Assembly (NCBI RefSeq): GCF_000143415.4
Contig: NW_003314261.1
Span: 4,566,691-4,630,690, forward strand
Length of the DNA: 64,000 bases
Direction: 5' to 3'
DNA from: Selaginella moellendorffii
Taxonomy: Eukaryota; Streptophyta; Lycopodiopsida; Selaginellales; Selaginellaceae
Below the pieces are notes generated by a model. It had not been told where the DNA came from. It worked only from the letters and a program-made list of their open reading frames with translations, and searched no databases. Positions 12,301 through 22,069 of the stretch are shown piece by piece. Each line of letters begins with the position of its first letter. The stretch's first letter is position 1. Made by a program: the position numbers and the translations under genes.

Positions 12301-12529
12301 CGCTTGCTGGTGCTGTAGAGACGCTCCATCGAAGCGTCCTAGCATGCAGGAGGTGGCGAGCTTGTTGGAGCGGCTAGAGAAGCGCGTGGTTCTTGGTGGT
12401 GGTGGTGGTGGTGGATCGCCGACGCCGCTGCTCGAGAGGGATCGAGATGGGAGGAGCAGCAGCACCAGCAGTAGCAGCAGCGCTCCAGTCGATGATCCTT
12501 GCGTGGTTGAGCTCACAACCACGGTATAG
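9359..12529 (+). CDS. LRR receptor-like kinase with island domain (PSKR/PSY1R/EMS1-like, LRR subfamily X)
   Basis: Single-exon, 1056-residue plasma-membrane receptor kinase. Signal peptide residues 1-22 (LLLGLFLLVFLATSRS). The N-terminal LRR cap contains AWRGVEW, followed by about 20 plant-type LRRs (LxGxIP repeats). An island-like segment near residues 490-520 (LFANVQLYNMTN...TTIDFSSNQLSG) is typical of peptide or steroid receptors. The transmembrane helix is about 660-685 and the kinase about 730-1003. Kinase motifs: GDGGFGVVYRA, VAVKKL, HRDIKVSNILL (RD type), DFGLARL, GTIGYIPPEY, GDVYSFGVV. The tail has poly-Gly and Ser runs. Family knowledge suggests a peptide or brassinosteroid-like ligand; the actual ligand is unknown. 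It has a near-identical ectodomain twin at 16247. Confidence 0.95.
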   Translation: MSLSNLLLGLFLLVFLATSRSQCPTNPSGIANDTQTLLSLGDRLGIKAWNETANPRAWRGVEWSSDNRVEGLNMSRLNLSGVLPSIWAELPSLARLDLSQNNIFSLEVAGCKNTQLKLLNLSSNSLQEVPANLSSLESLESLDLSGNFLGVAGVPKFSSTLRSLNLSINNLTGSVSIGGNLGLEALELSHNGFSGSIPETFGEMTNLTRLDISYNRFTGDLPDIWSKNLELRYLDISNNSLQGGLPPSLRRLRKLSVLSARSNFLSGPLELEDGDFASIETLHLFQNLFNGTVPARVGSLTNLRMLVLTQNRFSGAIPPELGNCSNIREIWLNGNDLTGTIPGELSKLSHLQQLVLNGNDIGGELPSGLSNCTELVVLWLEQNKFSGNLPDSFANLSRLLILSLSGNDLVGSIPASYGKMSSLIGLDVGSNSLSGEVPAMLQNVSTLQFLFLSNNSFSGSIPDWLPRLRNLRAMDFSLNRFSGEIPASIGRLFANVQLYNMTNTTPLVHAQSLVYSGFAFPTTIDFSSNQLSGSIPATIGDLHNLQVLDLSHNQLTGPIPDSLGNAKNLSRVTLASNRLNGSIPSSVADLSFLTVFDVSNNSLVGRIPYSPQLSSMDVALFAGNHLCGAPVANCSSSAAPPGGIQSRGGELESQEATRRKTLIPIVIAIFAAAFFCVFLAMYFALARRRHKLYSNTDRDNASFSLAFCEKLPEQISARKLAAATDNFSGDNVVGDGGFGVVYRAVLENGQVVAVKKLSSCGLQGDREFRAELQTLGELKHKNLVPLLGYCSDNNDRLLIYKYLKNGSVDTWLYCREPGMKPLDWPTRLRIARGAAQGIAYLHQGCEQRHAIIHRDIKVSNILLDEEFEAHVADFGLARLVNAGETHVSTDVAGTIGYIPPEYSHKCFATPKGDVYSFGVVCLEMLTAKRPTDQFFRKNTGLVAWVLGLRSGEEKRMALDECLRERCEHGAEFDQMVEMMRIACWCCRDAPSKRPSMQEVASLLERLEKRVVLGGGGGGGSPTPLLERDRDGRSSSTSSSSSAPVDDPCVVELTTTV

Positions 12530-12588
12530 TGTAAACTTTTACTCGAGAAAGGAAAGCTTACAACAAACGTGCCAATGGTGGCCGGGCG

Positions 12589-12729
12589 ATGCAATCGAGC
12601 AATGGGCTCTTGGGTCTTGTGAGATCGTGCCGCGATTTCGCTACGGCGGAGGCGATCATTGCGTCGCTGGATCCAATCGCGGAGGATGTTTACCTTGCCA
12701 ACAGTCTGATTGAGATTTATGGGAAATGT
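12589..12729 (+). pseudogene. PPR gene 5' fragment
   Basis: The reading MQSSNGLLGLVRSCRDF ... YLANSLIEIYGKC matches the N-terminus of the intact PPR gene at 25774-23930 (MQSGDGFLGLVRSCRDL ... YLANNLIEMYGKC), with a short deletion after AEAI. Homology stops at about 12729, where unrelated sequence follows. It is a truncated copy only 60 bp downstream of the receptor kinase stop. Confidence 0.8.
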
Positions 12730-13559
12730 ATAGTTAGATTGTCAAGAAGCTCGAACCAGTCTGGTGGTTCTATAAGTCCATAACTATCAATCCTTTAAGA
12801 ATTTTGGTAATGTACAAATTGCTCTCAAACTCGCTTCTTTGGATTCTCTTGTTTTGCTCAAGAGTGTCAGAAGCTTGAAACTCTCTTCGCTGTGTTTGCA
12901 TGCTTGGAGCGACATGAGCACACAGCCAACTACAATCTTTTATCACTGGTTTCCTTCCTCCGGTGAGTCTTGCAGCCTTGAAATCCATCAAAAGCTTCAT
13001 CACAAATGTTCTAGAACTGAAGAGCATTGCAGTTCAAGGAATCCAGACTCAGCCTACAAGACTCTGGAGCGGGAGGGGCAAAAATACGCCTTGACATCTG
13101 AGCCATGCTGCTTTTCAGGAAAGGTAAATCTCAGCTTCTTTCTTGCACTTCACATGCGCTTTGTGCTTATTATCATCACTCCAAACTTGCATATTTGAGG
13201 GTCAACAACGAGGACGAACGAGAAGAATTGATCGAGAAATGCTCGCCCAAATGCTCGCTTCATTTGTTCCGAAACATCAACTCTCGTCATTGCCATGGCA
13301 ACAAGCTCAAATGTCTCCAATCGATCAAGCCCCATGCTACAATGGATACGCAGCTGTTATCAATGTGAAACTCACAGACACAGACGATTACTTCTCCAAC
13401 GAAGTGGGAAGAGCGATAGGATTTGTGACTGCTCGCGAAGTGCCTTCACCATAATCGGGACCCACATTTTATGTGAGTGGAGAGTCCTTGGGATGCTAAA
13501 CCAAACTTTTTCTTGTAGTGTTATGGAGTTGGCAAACTGTGTTGTGTGTTGAGAGTGGC
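12730..13559. other. Spacer without a recognised gene
   Basis: Several short open frames occur (for example 12839-13198 and 13143-13454), but none shows a recognisable domain, splice-consistent extension or repeat. I see nothing that can be named. Confidence 0.35.
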
Positions 13560-14060
13560 CTACAATCAAGAAGGTAATCAAGAGAGTGGACAATAAATTT
13601 TACGACTCTGAGAGGTTGAGCTCATGAGGGAGTGCAAGCACGAGAACGTCGTGAAAGTTCTTGACATGGGCAAGGAAGAAGATGGAGGTGACATGGTTCT
13701 CGAGCACTTTTGGCATATTAGAATTCAATAAGGATGGGCGACTACGTTACAAGCTCTCTAAGGTGGGCTGGATTAAGGAAACCATGTGGTAGCTTCTAAT
13801 GGGTTTAGCAGGCTTGCAAGCGAGAAGTTGTGATCCTGCCCGAGTCAACTCTACCAACACTAAATTGGATCACTAGGATTCAGGGCTCCTGAAGCTATCT
13901 CCACAGAAGTTTGGAAAAGGTGTGGACATGTGGTTAAGAAGCCTTTCAAGTGGTTATAGAAATTATGATTTAGGAGGATGAGGCAAAGGTGATAGATAAA
14001 ATGAAGAAATTGTACAAGAAAGATTGGTCTAAGAAGATTGAAGCCAAGGATGTAGTGGAT
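13560..14060 (+). pseudogene. Decayed protein kinase, possibly CDC7-like
   Basis: Reading across frames gives LMRECKHENVVKVLDMG and DMVLEHF (N-lobe hinge), then LMGLAGLQA (before the catalytic loop) and GFRAPEAIS followed by a CGHVV segment. GFRAPE is the APE motif as found in CDC7-type kinases. The catalytic HRD and DFG motifs are not readable and several stops and frameshifts intervene, so it cannot encode an active kinase. Parent not seen in this window; the CDC7 assignment rests on the one motif. Confidence 0.55.
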
Positions 14061-14305
14061 TTGTTATGGCGTTCGCTCGTTTGAGATCAGTTTACGCTCA
14101 CAAGCTTTAGGTGACATTAGAAAATACCCAAGAAAAGAAACTGTTGTCAAAGAAGAAAAGGTAATGGCAAATACCCTTTCCAAAAGTTATGTCTGTTCTT
14201 AAAAGAATTTTCTTAAATTGCATAGTGTCTAGGTAAAGAGGCTGCCAGATTTTCTCACTCAGTTCTTGAGCGCCAGAATTCTGCTGCTCTCCTCTTCTCG
14301 AGATC

Positions 14306-14545
14306 TTGGACACCGAGGAGCTGCTCGATCACCAAAGCCATATCATCCCAGCTTCTCCAGAGTTCACATTTAACTTCCTTGCGAATTCCACCACGGCCTC
14401 CTTGAGAGCTACTGCTGCCGAGTTCGACAACTCCTCCACGAAAAAGAACGAAAACTTCGTTCGAGTGTGGGATTCCCGGCTCGCAGACGTTGTGTTCGTG
14501 CCTTCTTCGCAGCTCTCTGCACGCGGCGGCGCTGGAATGCTGAGG
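14306..14545 (+). pseudogene. Possible exostosin (GT47) glycosyltransferase fragment
   Basis: An open frame contains VRVWDSRLADVVFVPSSQLS, which resembles the exostosin-family stretch VxxPxxADVVFVPFFxSLS. Only about 60 residues are recognisable before the sequence runs into carrier- and PPR-derived DNA. No start, membrane anchor or catalytic region is visible. Single-motif evidence, so tentative. Confidence 0.35.
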
Positions 14546-14593
14546 CGGCATATCGAATCGCTGCAAGACAAGAATATCTGACGGTTGAAATGA

Positions 14594-15260
14594 ATGACTT
14601 CGAAGGCCGCCCGGAAAAATTTCCCTGTACAATCCACCGCAGCCTTGGGTGCGAACAACGTGCCTCTGCGCGCTTGCAATCCCGGGCTTGTAAAGCGGCG
14701 TCCATCTCCTCGCGTTGCATCTGAAAGATGGGATCAAATGCAATCGATCGGCAGCAATTCATGCTACTCCGGAGATCAAGCTCGTCACCATCTTCAACGA
14801 CGCGGGCCTGAAAGTAAACACGCGCTTTAGTCCAAGGACTTAAGAGAAAACCAACTTCTCTAGTTGTAGAAGTTCCTACGGACTGGCAGGAGTCAAGTCT
14901 ATGAGAGAAACAAAAGCGTCTACCAGAGTCCCTTGTAAAAGCTATCCTGTTGATGGATTGTAGAGGCAAGTGGTAGATGGCGGCTTAGGCGGCCAACATC
15001 CCCGTCCACGACACCACGTCTCGCTCTTGTTGTGCCATTGTGATGTTCCAGGAGAGACGTTTAGCTGCCGGATTCTGGGTGCGCTTGATCTCAGCCCTTG
15101 GTGGGCTTGATTTCAGGCGCTTGGCTGCCGCTTGAATCTGCTGGAACCACAAGCTCGTCGGGGGTCGCTGGTGGGTGGGACGTGATAGCTTGATCCAAGT
15201 TGAATGGCGCCACGATGCATTGTTGCGTGCGATTCACTCCAACTGGCTTGACTTGGAAGA
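14594..15260 (-). pseudogene. Chimeric gene fragment A: mitochondrial-carrier exons joined to PPR 5' pieces
   Basis: On the minus strand, 14760-14594 resembles the carrier's last exon (RRWTPLYKPGIASAQRHVVRTQG against the intact gene's RRWTPAYKPGIVSALRHIVRTQG). 14740-14985 resembles its preceding exons and introns. Farther up, 15030-14985 encodes ERDVVSWTGMLAA and 15210-15113 carries bases matching the 5' end of the PPR gene at 46609. So carrier exon 4 is fused to a deleted PPR 5' end. Stops and deletions rule out a product. Confidence 0.75.
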
Positions 15261-15599
15261 CTACGCTGGACGATTGAAGTCAGATAGTTATTTCGTCTTT
15301 CTTCCAGCTTTGATGGTTCAACGCGCTTCAAAGTCATCTACCGTTGACTTGGTTTTCCTTAAACATCAGTCAAAACTGGTCGACTAGATTAGACAGATAA
15401 ACACCTATTTTGGATTAAATATTATTTATTTTGTGCTCTTTAAAGGTTATATTGGCATTATTATTTTAGTGACTAAGTAAAATATCGTGCATGTACGATC
15501 TGTGGCATTAAGATGGTGTGGTCAGAATGAAGATGAAGATCAAGACGGACCAGAGTAAAGTGAACATTGTCAATTGGGCAGAAATAGGGAGAAACACCA

Positions 15600-16080
15600 A
15601 AAAGCTCTGGAAGAACGTACCAAAAGCGTCAGCCAGAGTCCCTTATAAAGGAAAGGCCAAGAAAGCTCTCCTGTCGATGGATTGTGCAAAGCGCGTGATC
15701 GATGCGACCACCGTCCCGTCCACGACATCTCGTCTCGCTCCGCCATCTTGTTGTGCCGTTGTGTGATGTTCCAGAGAAGACGTTTGGATGCCGGATGCTG
15801 GATCTCTTGGTGGCACTCGGACATCCGGCATGATTTCAATTTGCTGGAGCCACAAACTGGGGGAGCGTGATCGTTTGATCCAAGCTGACTGCATTGTTGC
15901 TTGCGATTCAATCGGAAGACTACGCTGGAGCATCGACACGACGTTCCTGAACTCCGCCGCGGCCAGATCCCCTGCCTGGGCATACGCGACGAGCATCGCG
16001 GTCCACGCCACGATATCCCTCTCGGCCATGCTCTCGAACGCCCACCTCGCCTCAAGAAGATGCCCGGATTTACCACAAAA
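15600..16080 (-). pseudogene. Chimeric gene fragment B: second copy of the carrier-PPR chimera plus a PPR motif
   Basis: Carries the same junction as fragment A: the carrier exon 4 stretch around 15610-15690 is followed by PPR-derived sequence (minus strand) and the 5' PPR sequence near 15850. In addition, 16029-15945 minus encodes MAERDIVAWTAMLVAYAQAGD, nearly identical to the PPR gene at 46609 (MPERDIVAWTAMLVAYAQAGE). Because both copies share the junction, the chimera formed before it was duplicated. Confidence 0.75.
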
Positions 16081-16246
16081 TGCGTCTAGGATTCGAGTTT
16101 GTTTTTTTCAAGGTCAATCGGTACAGTCCACCAAGTCGAATTGTCCAAGTCCACATTCTATCCCAACACATATCGTGTAAACTCTGGCGAAAACTCTTCC
16201 ACTCTTTGATGTTCTGATCCATCGGTTTGATTAAAGAGTATCGGCC

Positions 16247-18337
16247 ATGTCTCTCGCGGATTTGCTGCTGCCTTTGTTTCTACTCGTCTTTCTCACAACA
16301 TCCCGGTCACAGTGCCCCACGAATCCATCCACAATCGTGAACGACACACAGGTTCTTCTCTCTCTCCGTGACAGGCTTGGCATCAAAGCGTGGAACGAGA
16401 CCGCCAATCCAAGAGCATGGCGCGGTGTGGAGTGGAGCTCGGACAACCGAGTGGAGGGCCTCAATATGTCCAGGTTAAATCTCTCGGGAGTTCTTCCTTC
16501 CATCTGGGCCGAGCTTCCATCGCTGGCTCGCTTGGACCTCTCGCAAAACGGCCTCTCCTCGCTGGAAGTCCCTGGTTGCAAGAACACGCAGCTCAAGCTC
16601 CTCAACTTGAGCTCCAATTCTCTGCAAGAGGTCCCGGCAAACCTCTCCAGCCTCGAGAGCTTAGAAAGCCTGGACCTCAGTGCGAATTTCTTAACAGTGC
16701 TCGGTGTTCCAAAGTTTAGCTCCACGCTGCGATCGCTCAACCTGTCCATCAACAACTTGAATGGGAGCGTTTCCATCGGTGGCAACCTGGGACTGGAGGC
16801 ACTGGAGCTCTCGCACAACGGACTCAGCGGCTCCATTCCAGAAACTTTCGGGGAGATGACGAACTTGACGCGCCTGGACATATCGTTTAACAGGTTTAGA
16901 GGAGATCTTCCAGATATTTGGAGCAAGAACTTGGAGCTCAGGTACTTGGATATCTCCAACAATTCGCTCCAGGGTGGTTTGCCACCGAGCTTGCGAAGGC
17001 TACGCAAGCTCTCGGTTTTAAGCGCTGGAAACAACTTTCTCTCCGGGCCACTGGAGCTGGAAGATGGCGACTTTGCGAGCATCGAGACTTTGCACCTCTT
17101 GCGAAACATGTTTAACGGGACGGTACCAGCGAGGGTGGGAAGCTTGACGAACTTGAGGGTGCTGGTTCTCATGTGGAATCGTTTCAGTGGCACTATACCT
17201 CCGGAGCTAGGAAACTGCTCGAACATCAGAGAGATATGGCTCAACGGCAATGACTTGACTGGAACCATCCCAGGCGAGCTCTCGAAGCTGTCGCATCTCC
17301 AGCAGCTAGTTCTCAACGGCAACGACATCGGTGGGGAGCTCCCTTCTGGACTCTCCAACTGCACGGAGCTGGTCGTTCTCTGGCTGGAGCAGAACAAGTT
17401 TTCTGGAAATCTCCCGGACAGCTTTGCGAGCTTGAGCCGCCTGCTCATTCTCTCGCTCTCCGGCAATGATCTCGTCGGTTCCATCCCGGCCTCCTACGGC
17501 AAGATGAGCTCGCTGATCGGCCTCGACGTTGGATCGAACAACCTCTCTGGAGAAGTTCCGGCCATGCTGCAAAACGTCTCGACTTTGCAGTTCCTCTTCC
17601 TCTCAGACAACAGCTTCAGCGGCTCCATCCCGGACTGGCTCCCCCGGCTCAGGAACTTACGAGCCATGGACTTCTCGCTTAACAGGTTCTCGGGCAAGAT
17701 ACCGGCAAGCATCGGCCGACTGTTCGCCAACGTCCAGCTCTACAACATGAGCACCACCACCCCGCTGGTTCACGCGCAAAGCCTCGTCTACACCGGCTTC
17801 GCCTTCCCGACAACCATAGACTTCTCCTCCAACCAGCTGAGTGGAAGCATTCCGGCGGCCATCGGCGACCTCTACAATCTCCAGGTGCTGGACCTGAGCC
17901 ACAACCGGCTAATCGGTCCCATTCCCGAGTCCCTGGGAAACGCAAGGAATCTCTCCAGGGTGGCGCTCGCGAGCAATCGTCTCAATGGCTCCATACCAAC
18001 GTCCGTGGCGGACCTCTCGTTTCTCACCGTCTTCGACGTCTCCAACAACAGCCTGGTGGGACGGATACCTGACAGCCCGCAACTCTCGTCCATGGACGCG
18101 GCTCTCTTCGCGGGAAACCAGCTCTGTGGCTTGCCACTGATCAACACCTGTTCGAGCACTGCTCCGCCGCATAGGCCTAGAAGAGACGGACAAGGTGGTA
18201 GCGAACAGGACCAAGGAGGTGTGACAACACTTGTCAGCGTCGCCATCTTCGTGGCAGCCTTCTTCTACGCGCTCTTCTGGACTTTCCTATGTACTTTGCA
18301 GCAACCCTGTATAATCTTGAGCCCCGCGCTCCGATAG
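16247..18337 (+). CDS. Kinase-less LRR receptor-like protein (truncated paralogue of the 9359 receptor kinase)
   Basis: A 696-residue open frame, near-identical by eye to the ectodomain of the receptor kinase at 9359: signal peptide, AWRGVEW cap, the same LRR series and island (LFANVQLYNMST). A membrane helix remains (about 661-684, SVAIFVAAFFYALFWTFL). Homology ends at about 18300, inside the codons for the membrane exit. The last 12 residues (QQPCIILSPALR) come from DNA that is the antisense strand of a PPR pseudogene. The kinase is absent. Its upstream region differs from that of the first copy. The frame is fully open, so it could act as a receptor-like protein or decoy, or be an expressed pseudogene. 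Confidence 0.85.
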   Translation: MSLADLLLPLFLLVFLTTSRSQCPTNPSTIVNDTQVLLSLRDRLGIKAWNETANPRAWRGVEWSSDNRVEGLNMSRLNLSGVLPSIWAELPSLARLDLSQNGLSSLEVPGCKNTQLKLLNLSSNSLQEVPANLSSLESLESLDLSANFLTVLGVPKFSSTLRSLNLSINNLNGSVSIGGNLGLEALELSHNGLSGSIPETFGEMTNLTRLDISFNRFRGDLPDIWSKNLELRYLDISNNSLQGGLPPSLRRLRKLSVLSAGNNFLSGPLELEDGDFASIETLHLLRNMFNGTVPARVGSLTNLRVLVLMWNRFSGTIPPELGNCSNIREIWLNGNDLTGTIPGELSKLSHLQQLVLNGNDIGGELPSGLSNCTELVVLWLEQNKFSGNLPDSFASLSRLLILSLSGNDLVGSIPASYGKMSSLIGLDVGSNNLSGEVPAMLQNVSTLQFLFLSDNSFSGSIPDWLPRLRNLRAMDFSLNRFSGKIPASIGRLFANVQLYNMSTTTPLVHAQSLVYTGFAFPTTIDFSSNQLSGSIPAAIGDLYNLQVLDLSHNRLIGPIPESLGNARNLSRVALASNRLNGSIPTSVADLSFLTVFDVSNNSLVGRIPDSPQLSSMDAALFAGNQLCGLPLINTCSSTAPPHRPRRDGQGGSEQDQGGVTTLVSVAIFVAAFFYALFWTFLCTLQQPCIILSPALR

Positions 18338-20390
18338 ATGCTCGCCATCAGAACGTACGCAGCCAGAGTCTTTCTCGTTGATCTTCGTCAGTGCCTCGAA
18401 CGCAATCCTCCCCATTTCCACGTTCTTCCACTTACGGCAGGCCCCGACGACGCTCCTCCAAACCATAGCGTCCGCTCTCAAAGGCATGGTCTCGAGGACT
18501 TTCACGGCCACTTCCAGTCGGTTTGCAAGCCCGAAGAGATCCACCAAGCTGCTGTAGTGATGAATTCTGCAAACAATCTATTGCCTGGATAACTCCCTGC
18601 CTCGTTCAACCAGGCCGCCGTGGCTGCAAGCAGTGATGACCGAGACAAACGTGATCGCGTTTGCTCCCACGCCATCTTCTCGCATCTCGCGAAAGGCTTC
18701 GAACACGAGCGACGCGTCGCCCTGTTGGCCGATTCCTGTGATCAGTGCATTCCAGGCGACGATATCTCGGACTGCCAGAGATCCAAACAACTGCTCGGCC
18801 GCCTCCGCACTAACCGTAGAAGTTTACCATGCACGTCCCCACAACTTGGTTGTCTTCCAGCCCACGCCTGTAAAGCTCAGCCTGGATTTTCCTGGACCCA
18901 ACGTTCCCACAGGCCGTAAGTCCCGCTACAAGAGTCCGAGTGTTTGGAGCACAGTCCATGCTCTCCAAGAGTTCCAGCCCGAGCTCACTCTCACATCAAG
19001 CTCGTCCAAACGACAACGTCCCGGCTACGCATGCCTTTGAAAACTGCTCGAGCTTCCACCATATCTCCACACTTGGCATACATGTCCACCAAGCTGCTCC
19101 CGACAAATCTGTGCTCGCAGCATCCAAACTTCGCGGTGAGAGAATGAATCTCCATCCCCTTTTCTAGGCTCTGGATTCACACTAGGTTTCAATCTTCTCG
19201 CGGGACAGGTTGCTCGGATGCTGAAAGGTGGACGCAGGCCATGAGCGCAGCAACAAACGTTCTCTCGTCCGGATCGTTCTCCCTAGCCAGCTCCAAGCTG
19301 TCATTTCCAGCAGATCCCTGGAGCATTGCGTTCCACGAAACCACGTCTCGGCCAGCCATGCCATCGAAGACCTTGCGCGCTTCCTCTAGCTTCCCACACT
19401 TTGCATACATTATCGATCAGAACACGTCCTCGCAGCTCCTGATGTTTTAAGCTTCACCCCAGTTTCCAAGCTCTTTCTCTTGACGACTTTCCCGTCGACA
19501 TCCACCGCTTCTTCTCGCATTGCCGAGCTCGCACAGGCGGCAAGCGTCAGCAACATACGTTCGAGAGTTCGGACAGCACCCGGATAGCTTCATATCTTCG
19601 AAGAACAAGAGAGGGGGCTCGTATCAAGCTCGTCCAGAGCACGACATCATGCTCTCGACCAACACTTAAGTACATGTCCACGAGGCTGCTCCCCACAGAA
19701 ATATCTCCACAGCAGTGGCTTTTCACAGCTCCATCGTGAACAGCGACTCCCTTCTCGAGGCTCCTCGTCTTCACCATCTTTCCATCTTCTTGAGTTTTCA
19801 CTGCTAGATTCGCACCACTGCTAGATTCTCACAGGCCTTGGCAGCAGCAACGAAAGTCCGAGAGTTTGGCGAACAGTCCATCTTCCCAAAGAACTCGAGA
19901 GCGATCTCGCTTTCTCCATTCTCTACGTAGCCCAGTGTCAAAGCGTTCCAGGAGACTCTCGCCGTGGCATCTCATCGAAGACCGATTGAGCATCGAGCAT
20001 GCTGCCACACTTGGAGTACATATTGATCAGCGAGCTCGAGAGGAAAACGTCTTCGCTGCAAGACATTTGCTTGGCTTGAGAATGGATCCCTCTGCGGGTC
20101 TCGAGAGTAGCCTCCTTGACAAGCTTCCCATCGACCAAAACAGCATCTTCCTTCGCCGCAGCCTTCGACGCGGCCATGAAGCTAGCCCGACCGCCTGGCT
20201 TCCATCCTCTCAAAGAGATCCAGAGACACATCTAGCCCAGCATCAAAACGTTCCAGGACATAACGTGTCCATAGCGCCGGCACCCGGGCGCCCGCAGCGG
20301 CGCCGCCGAAGGAGCGAATGCTGGCGCGGCGCGTCGAATCGTTGCCGTCGCCAAGCCACGGAACAAGCATCCATCGCAAGAACCCTAAAT
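18287..20390 (-). pseudogene. PPR gene, frameshifted
   Basis: The minus strand carries ordered PPR blocks in shifting frames. They include SLINMYSKCGSMLDAQSVFDEMPRR (about 20060-19960), VSWNALTLGYVENGE just downstream in another frame, and SSLVDMY (about 19690). Then come MYAKCGKLEEARKVFDGMAGRDVVSWNAMLQG (about 19410-19310), DIVAWNALITGIGQQGDASLVFEAFREM (about 18765-18680) and an E-like C-terminus (MVDLFGLANRLEVAVKVLE, 18547). At least five frame changes interrupt it. Motif order matches a PLS-class gene of about 650 residues. Its 3' end overlaps the tail of the kinase-less receptor. Confidence 0.85.
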
Positions 20391-20434
20391 ATTTGCTATA
20401 TCTGACGGTTGAAAATGAATCGGGCCATTTACAT

Positions 20435-21930
20435 TCACCTCTTCTCCCTCGCGACGCTAATGTTCTTCATCACTTCATACACCATGAAGGCAATCCCCAC
20501 GCCCGGAAAAACCTTGAGGTACTCGGGCAAAATCCCCCTGTACAACCCAGCGTAGCCTTGGGTGCGAACAATGTGCCTCAGCGCGCTCACAATCCCAGGC
20601 TTGTAAGCCGGTGTCCATCTCCGATCGCCCTCGAGTTGCATCCTTCTCTTTACCAAATCGATCGGAAACACCGCTGAAAACAGGAACGATGGCGATCAAA
20701 CGTAATCGATCTTAAGACTCTTACCTGTTGAGGCAGCAATTCCTGCTACTCCACCGGAGATCAAGCTCGTCACCATCCTGGACGACTCGGGCCTGGAAGT
20801 AAACATGCTCACACTCTAGTTCAAGGACTTGAAACTAAGAAAAAATCCACCTCTGAGCGTTCCAGTAGTTGTAGAGAGTTTCATACACGCAGAAGTTTAT
20901 CGCAATCGTTGGGCCTACGGACTGGCAGGAGTCAAGTCTCTGGCGTTTTGCAGGGAGAAAAACCAATTAAGCTCTCGAAGAACGTACCAAAAGCGTCGGC
21001 CAGAGTCCCTTATAAAGGCCAAGAAAGCTCTCCTGTTGATGGATTGTGGAAATCGCGTGGTAGATGCCCGTGTAGTGCTTTGAGGTTGTCTGCAAATCAC
21101 AGGGGTCATTTCACCTGCGAGGCGCAAAATAAGTCCCAAGAAACTCTCTGTCAAAGCCATACTTCAGCTAAGAGCTTCTCAGGAAGTGCCTAGAAAGGAA
21201 AAACTACCCCTCGCATCATCTCTTTCTCTACGGTCAAGCTCTACTCACCTGTGCTGCTAGTCTCGTTCGAACGAGATCCAAAGGGTACGTTGTCGCAGCA
21301 GCAGTGATTCCAGCTCCACCACCGGCGACGAAACGAGCAAGCAATCGAGCTCCGGAGTTGTCATCTCCACTGCTTTCTACCCCAAGCCATTTGAGCAGTG
21401 CCTGGAGGGGGAAAGGAAAAGGATTTTAGACAATAAAGTAAACGATGCGTTACTTACCGCCTTGTACTGCTCATACGAGTAGAAATTAATCGCGGAGTAT
21501 GGAAGGCGATGAACAATCGTGACACCATTTCCCTTCCAGAACGCCAAGCCCCCTTCTTCGCGCAATATCCTCGCAGCCTCTCTGAGGATGCTCGGCTTGG
21601 TCAAAATCTTGTCCGTTGTCATTCCCCGGATCTGGAGCGAGCACAAAAAATCCCAAATCCAGCGTGCTCGCGCTCGAAATCGATCGATCAAGGGGGACAA
21701 ATCCCCAGACGCCTTACCTGGAAGAGAATGGTGAGGCGCGCGAGGGGAGCTGTGCACGTCTTGCTCACCGCCCCCGCGATGCCGCCGGCGGCGAGCTGCG
21801 AGAGCGAGCCGATCTGCGACGCGCCCTGCTGTGACGCCAGCACTCCCTCCACCGCCTTGTCGCCGGAGGATCCCGTAGGGACGCTGCTGAAGGCGCTCGT
21901 GTCCACCGCTGCGCTCGTCGAAACCGCCAT
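20435..21930 (-). CDS. Mitochondrial substrate carrier (SLC25 family)
   Basis: Inner-membrane solute carrier of about 350 residues. On the minus strand, exon 1 (21930-21718) begins MAVSTSAAVDTSAF and ends at PLARLTILFQ. Later exons give the repeat signatures TAPLARLTI, TYPLDLVRTRLAAQ and VFPIDLVKRRMQLEG, the three Px[DE]xx[KR]x[KR]-type motifs. Membrane segments such as FVAGGGAGITAAATTYP and a C-terminus VFPGVGIAFMVYEVMKNI are present. Seven short-intron exons join in frame to TGA 20437-20435. It resembles the plant At3g53940-type carriers; the substrate is not certain. Fragments of it recur at 14.6-15.7 kb and 44.24-44.31 kb. Confidence 0.9.
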
Positions 21931-22069
21931 AGTCGTTTGGAACCCTAATGGTGGGAGAATATCTCTTGTCCCGATAAACCCTAAGCCCTAGCATTTTGAA
22001 ATGAAAAGGCGGGAGTTTTATTGATTCTTGGAGGGGTTATTTTGTCTCAATCCACTCTCCTTTGGCTCC

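Noticed and set aside
12839-13454. Candidate novel gene in the spacer downstream of the LRR receptor kinase
   Set aside because: ORFs of 85-119 codons overlap in different frames and none has a recognisable domain or splice-consistent extension; left as unassigned.
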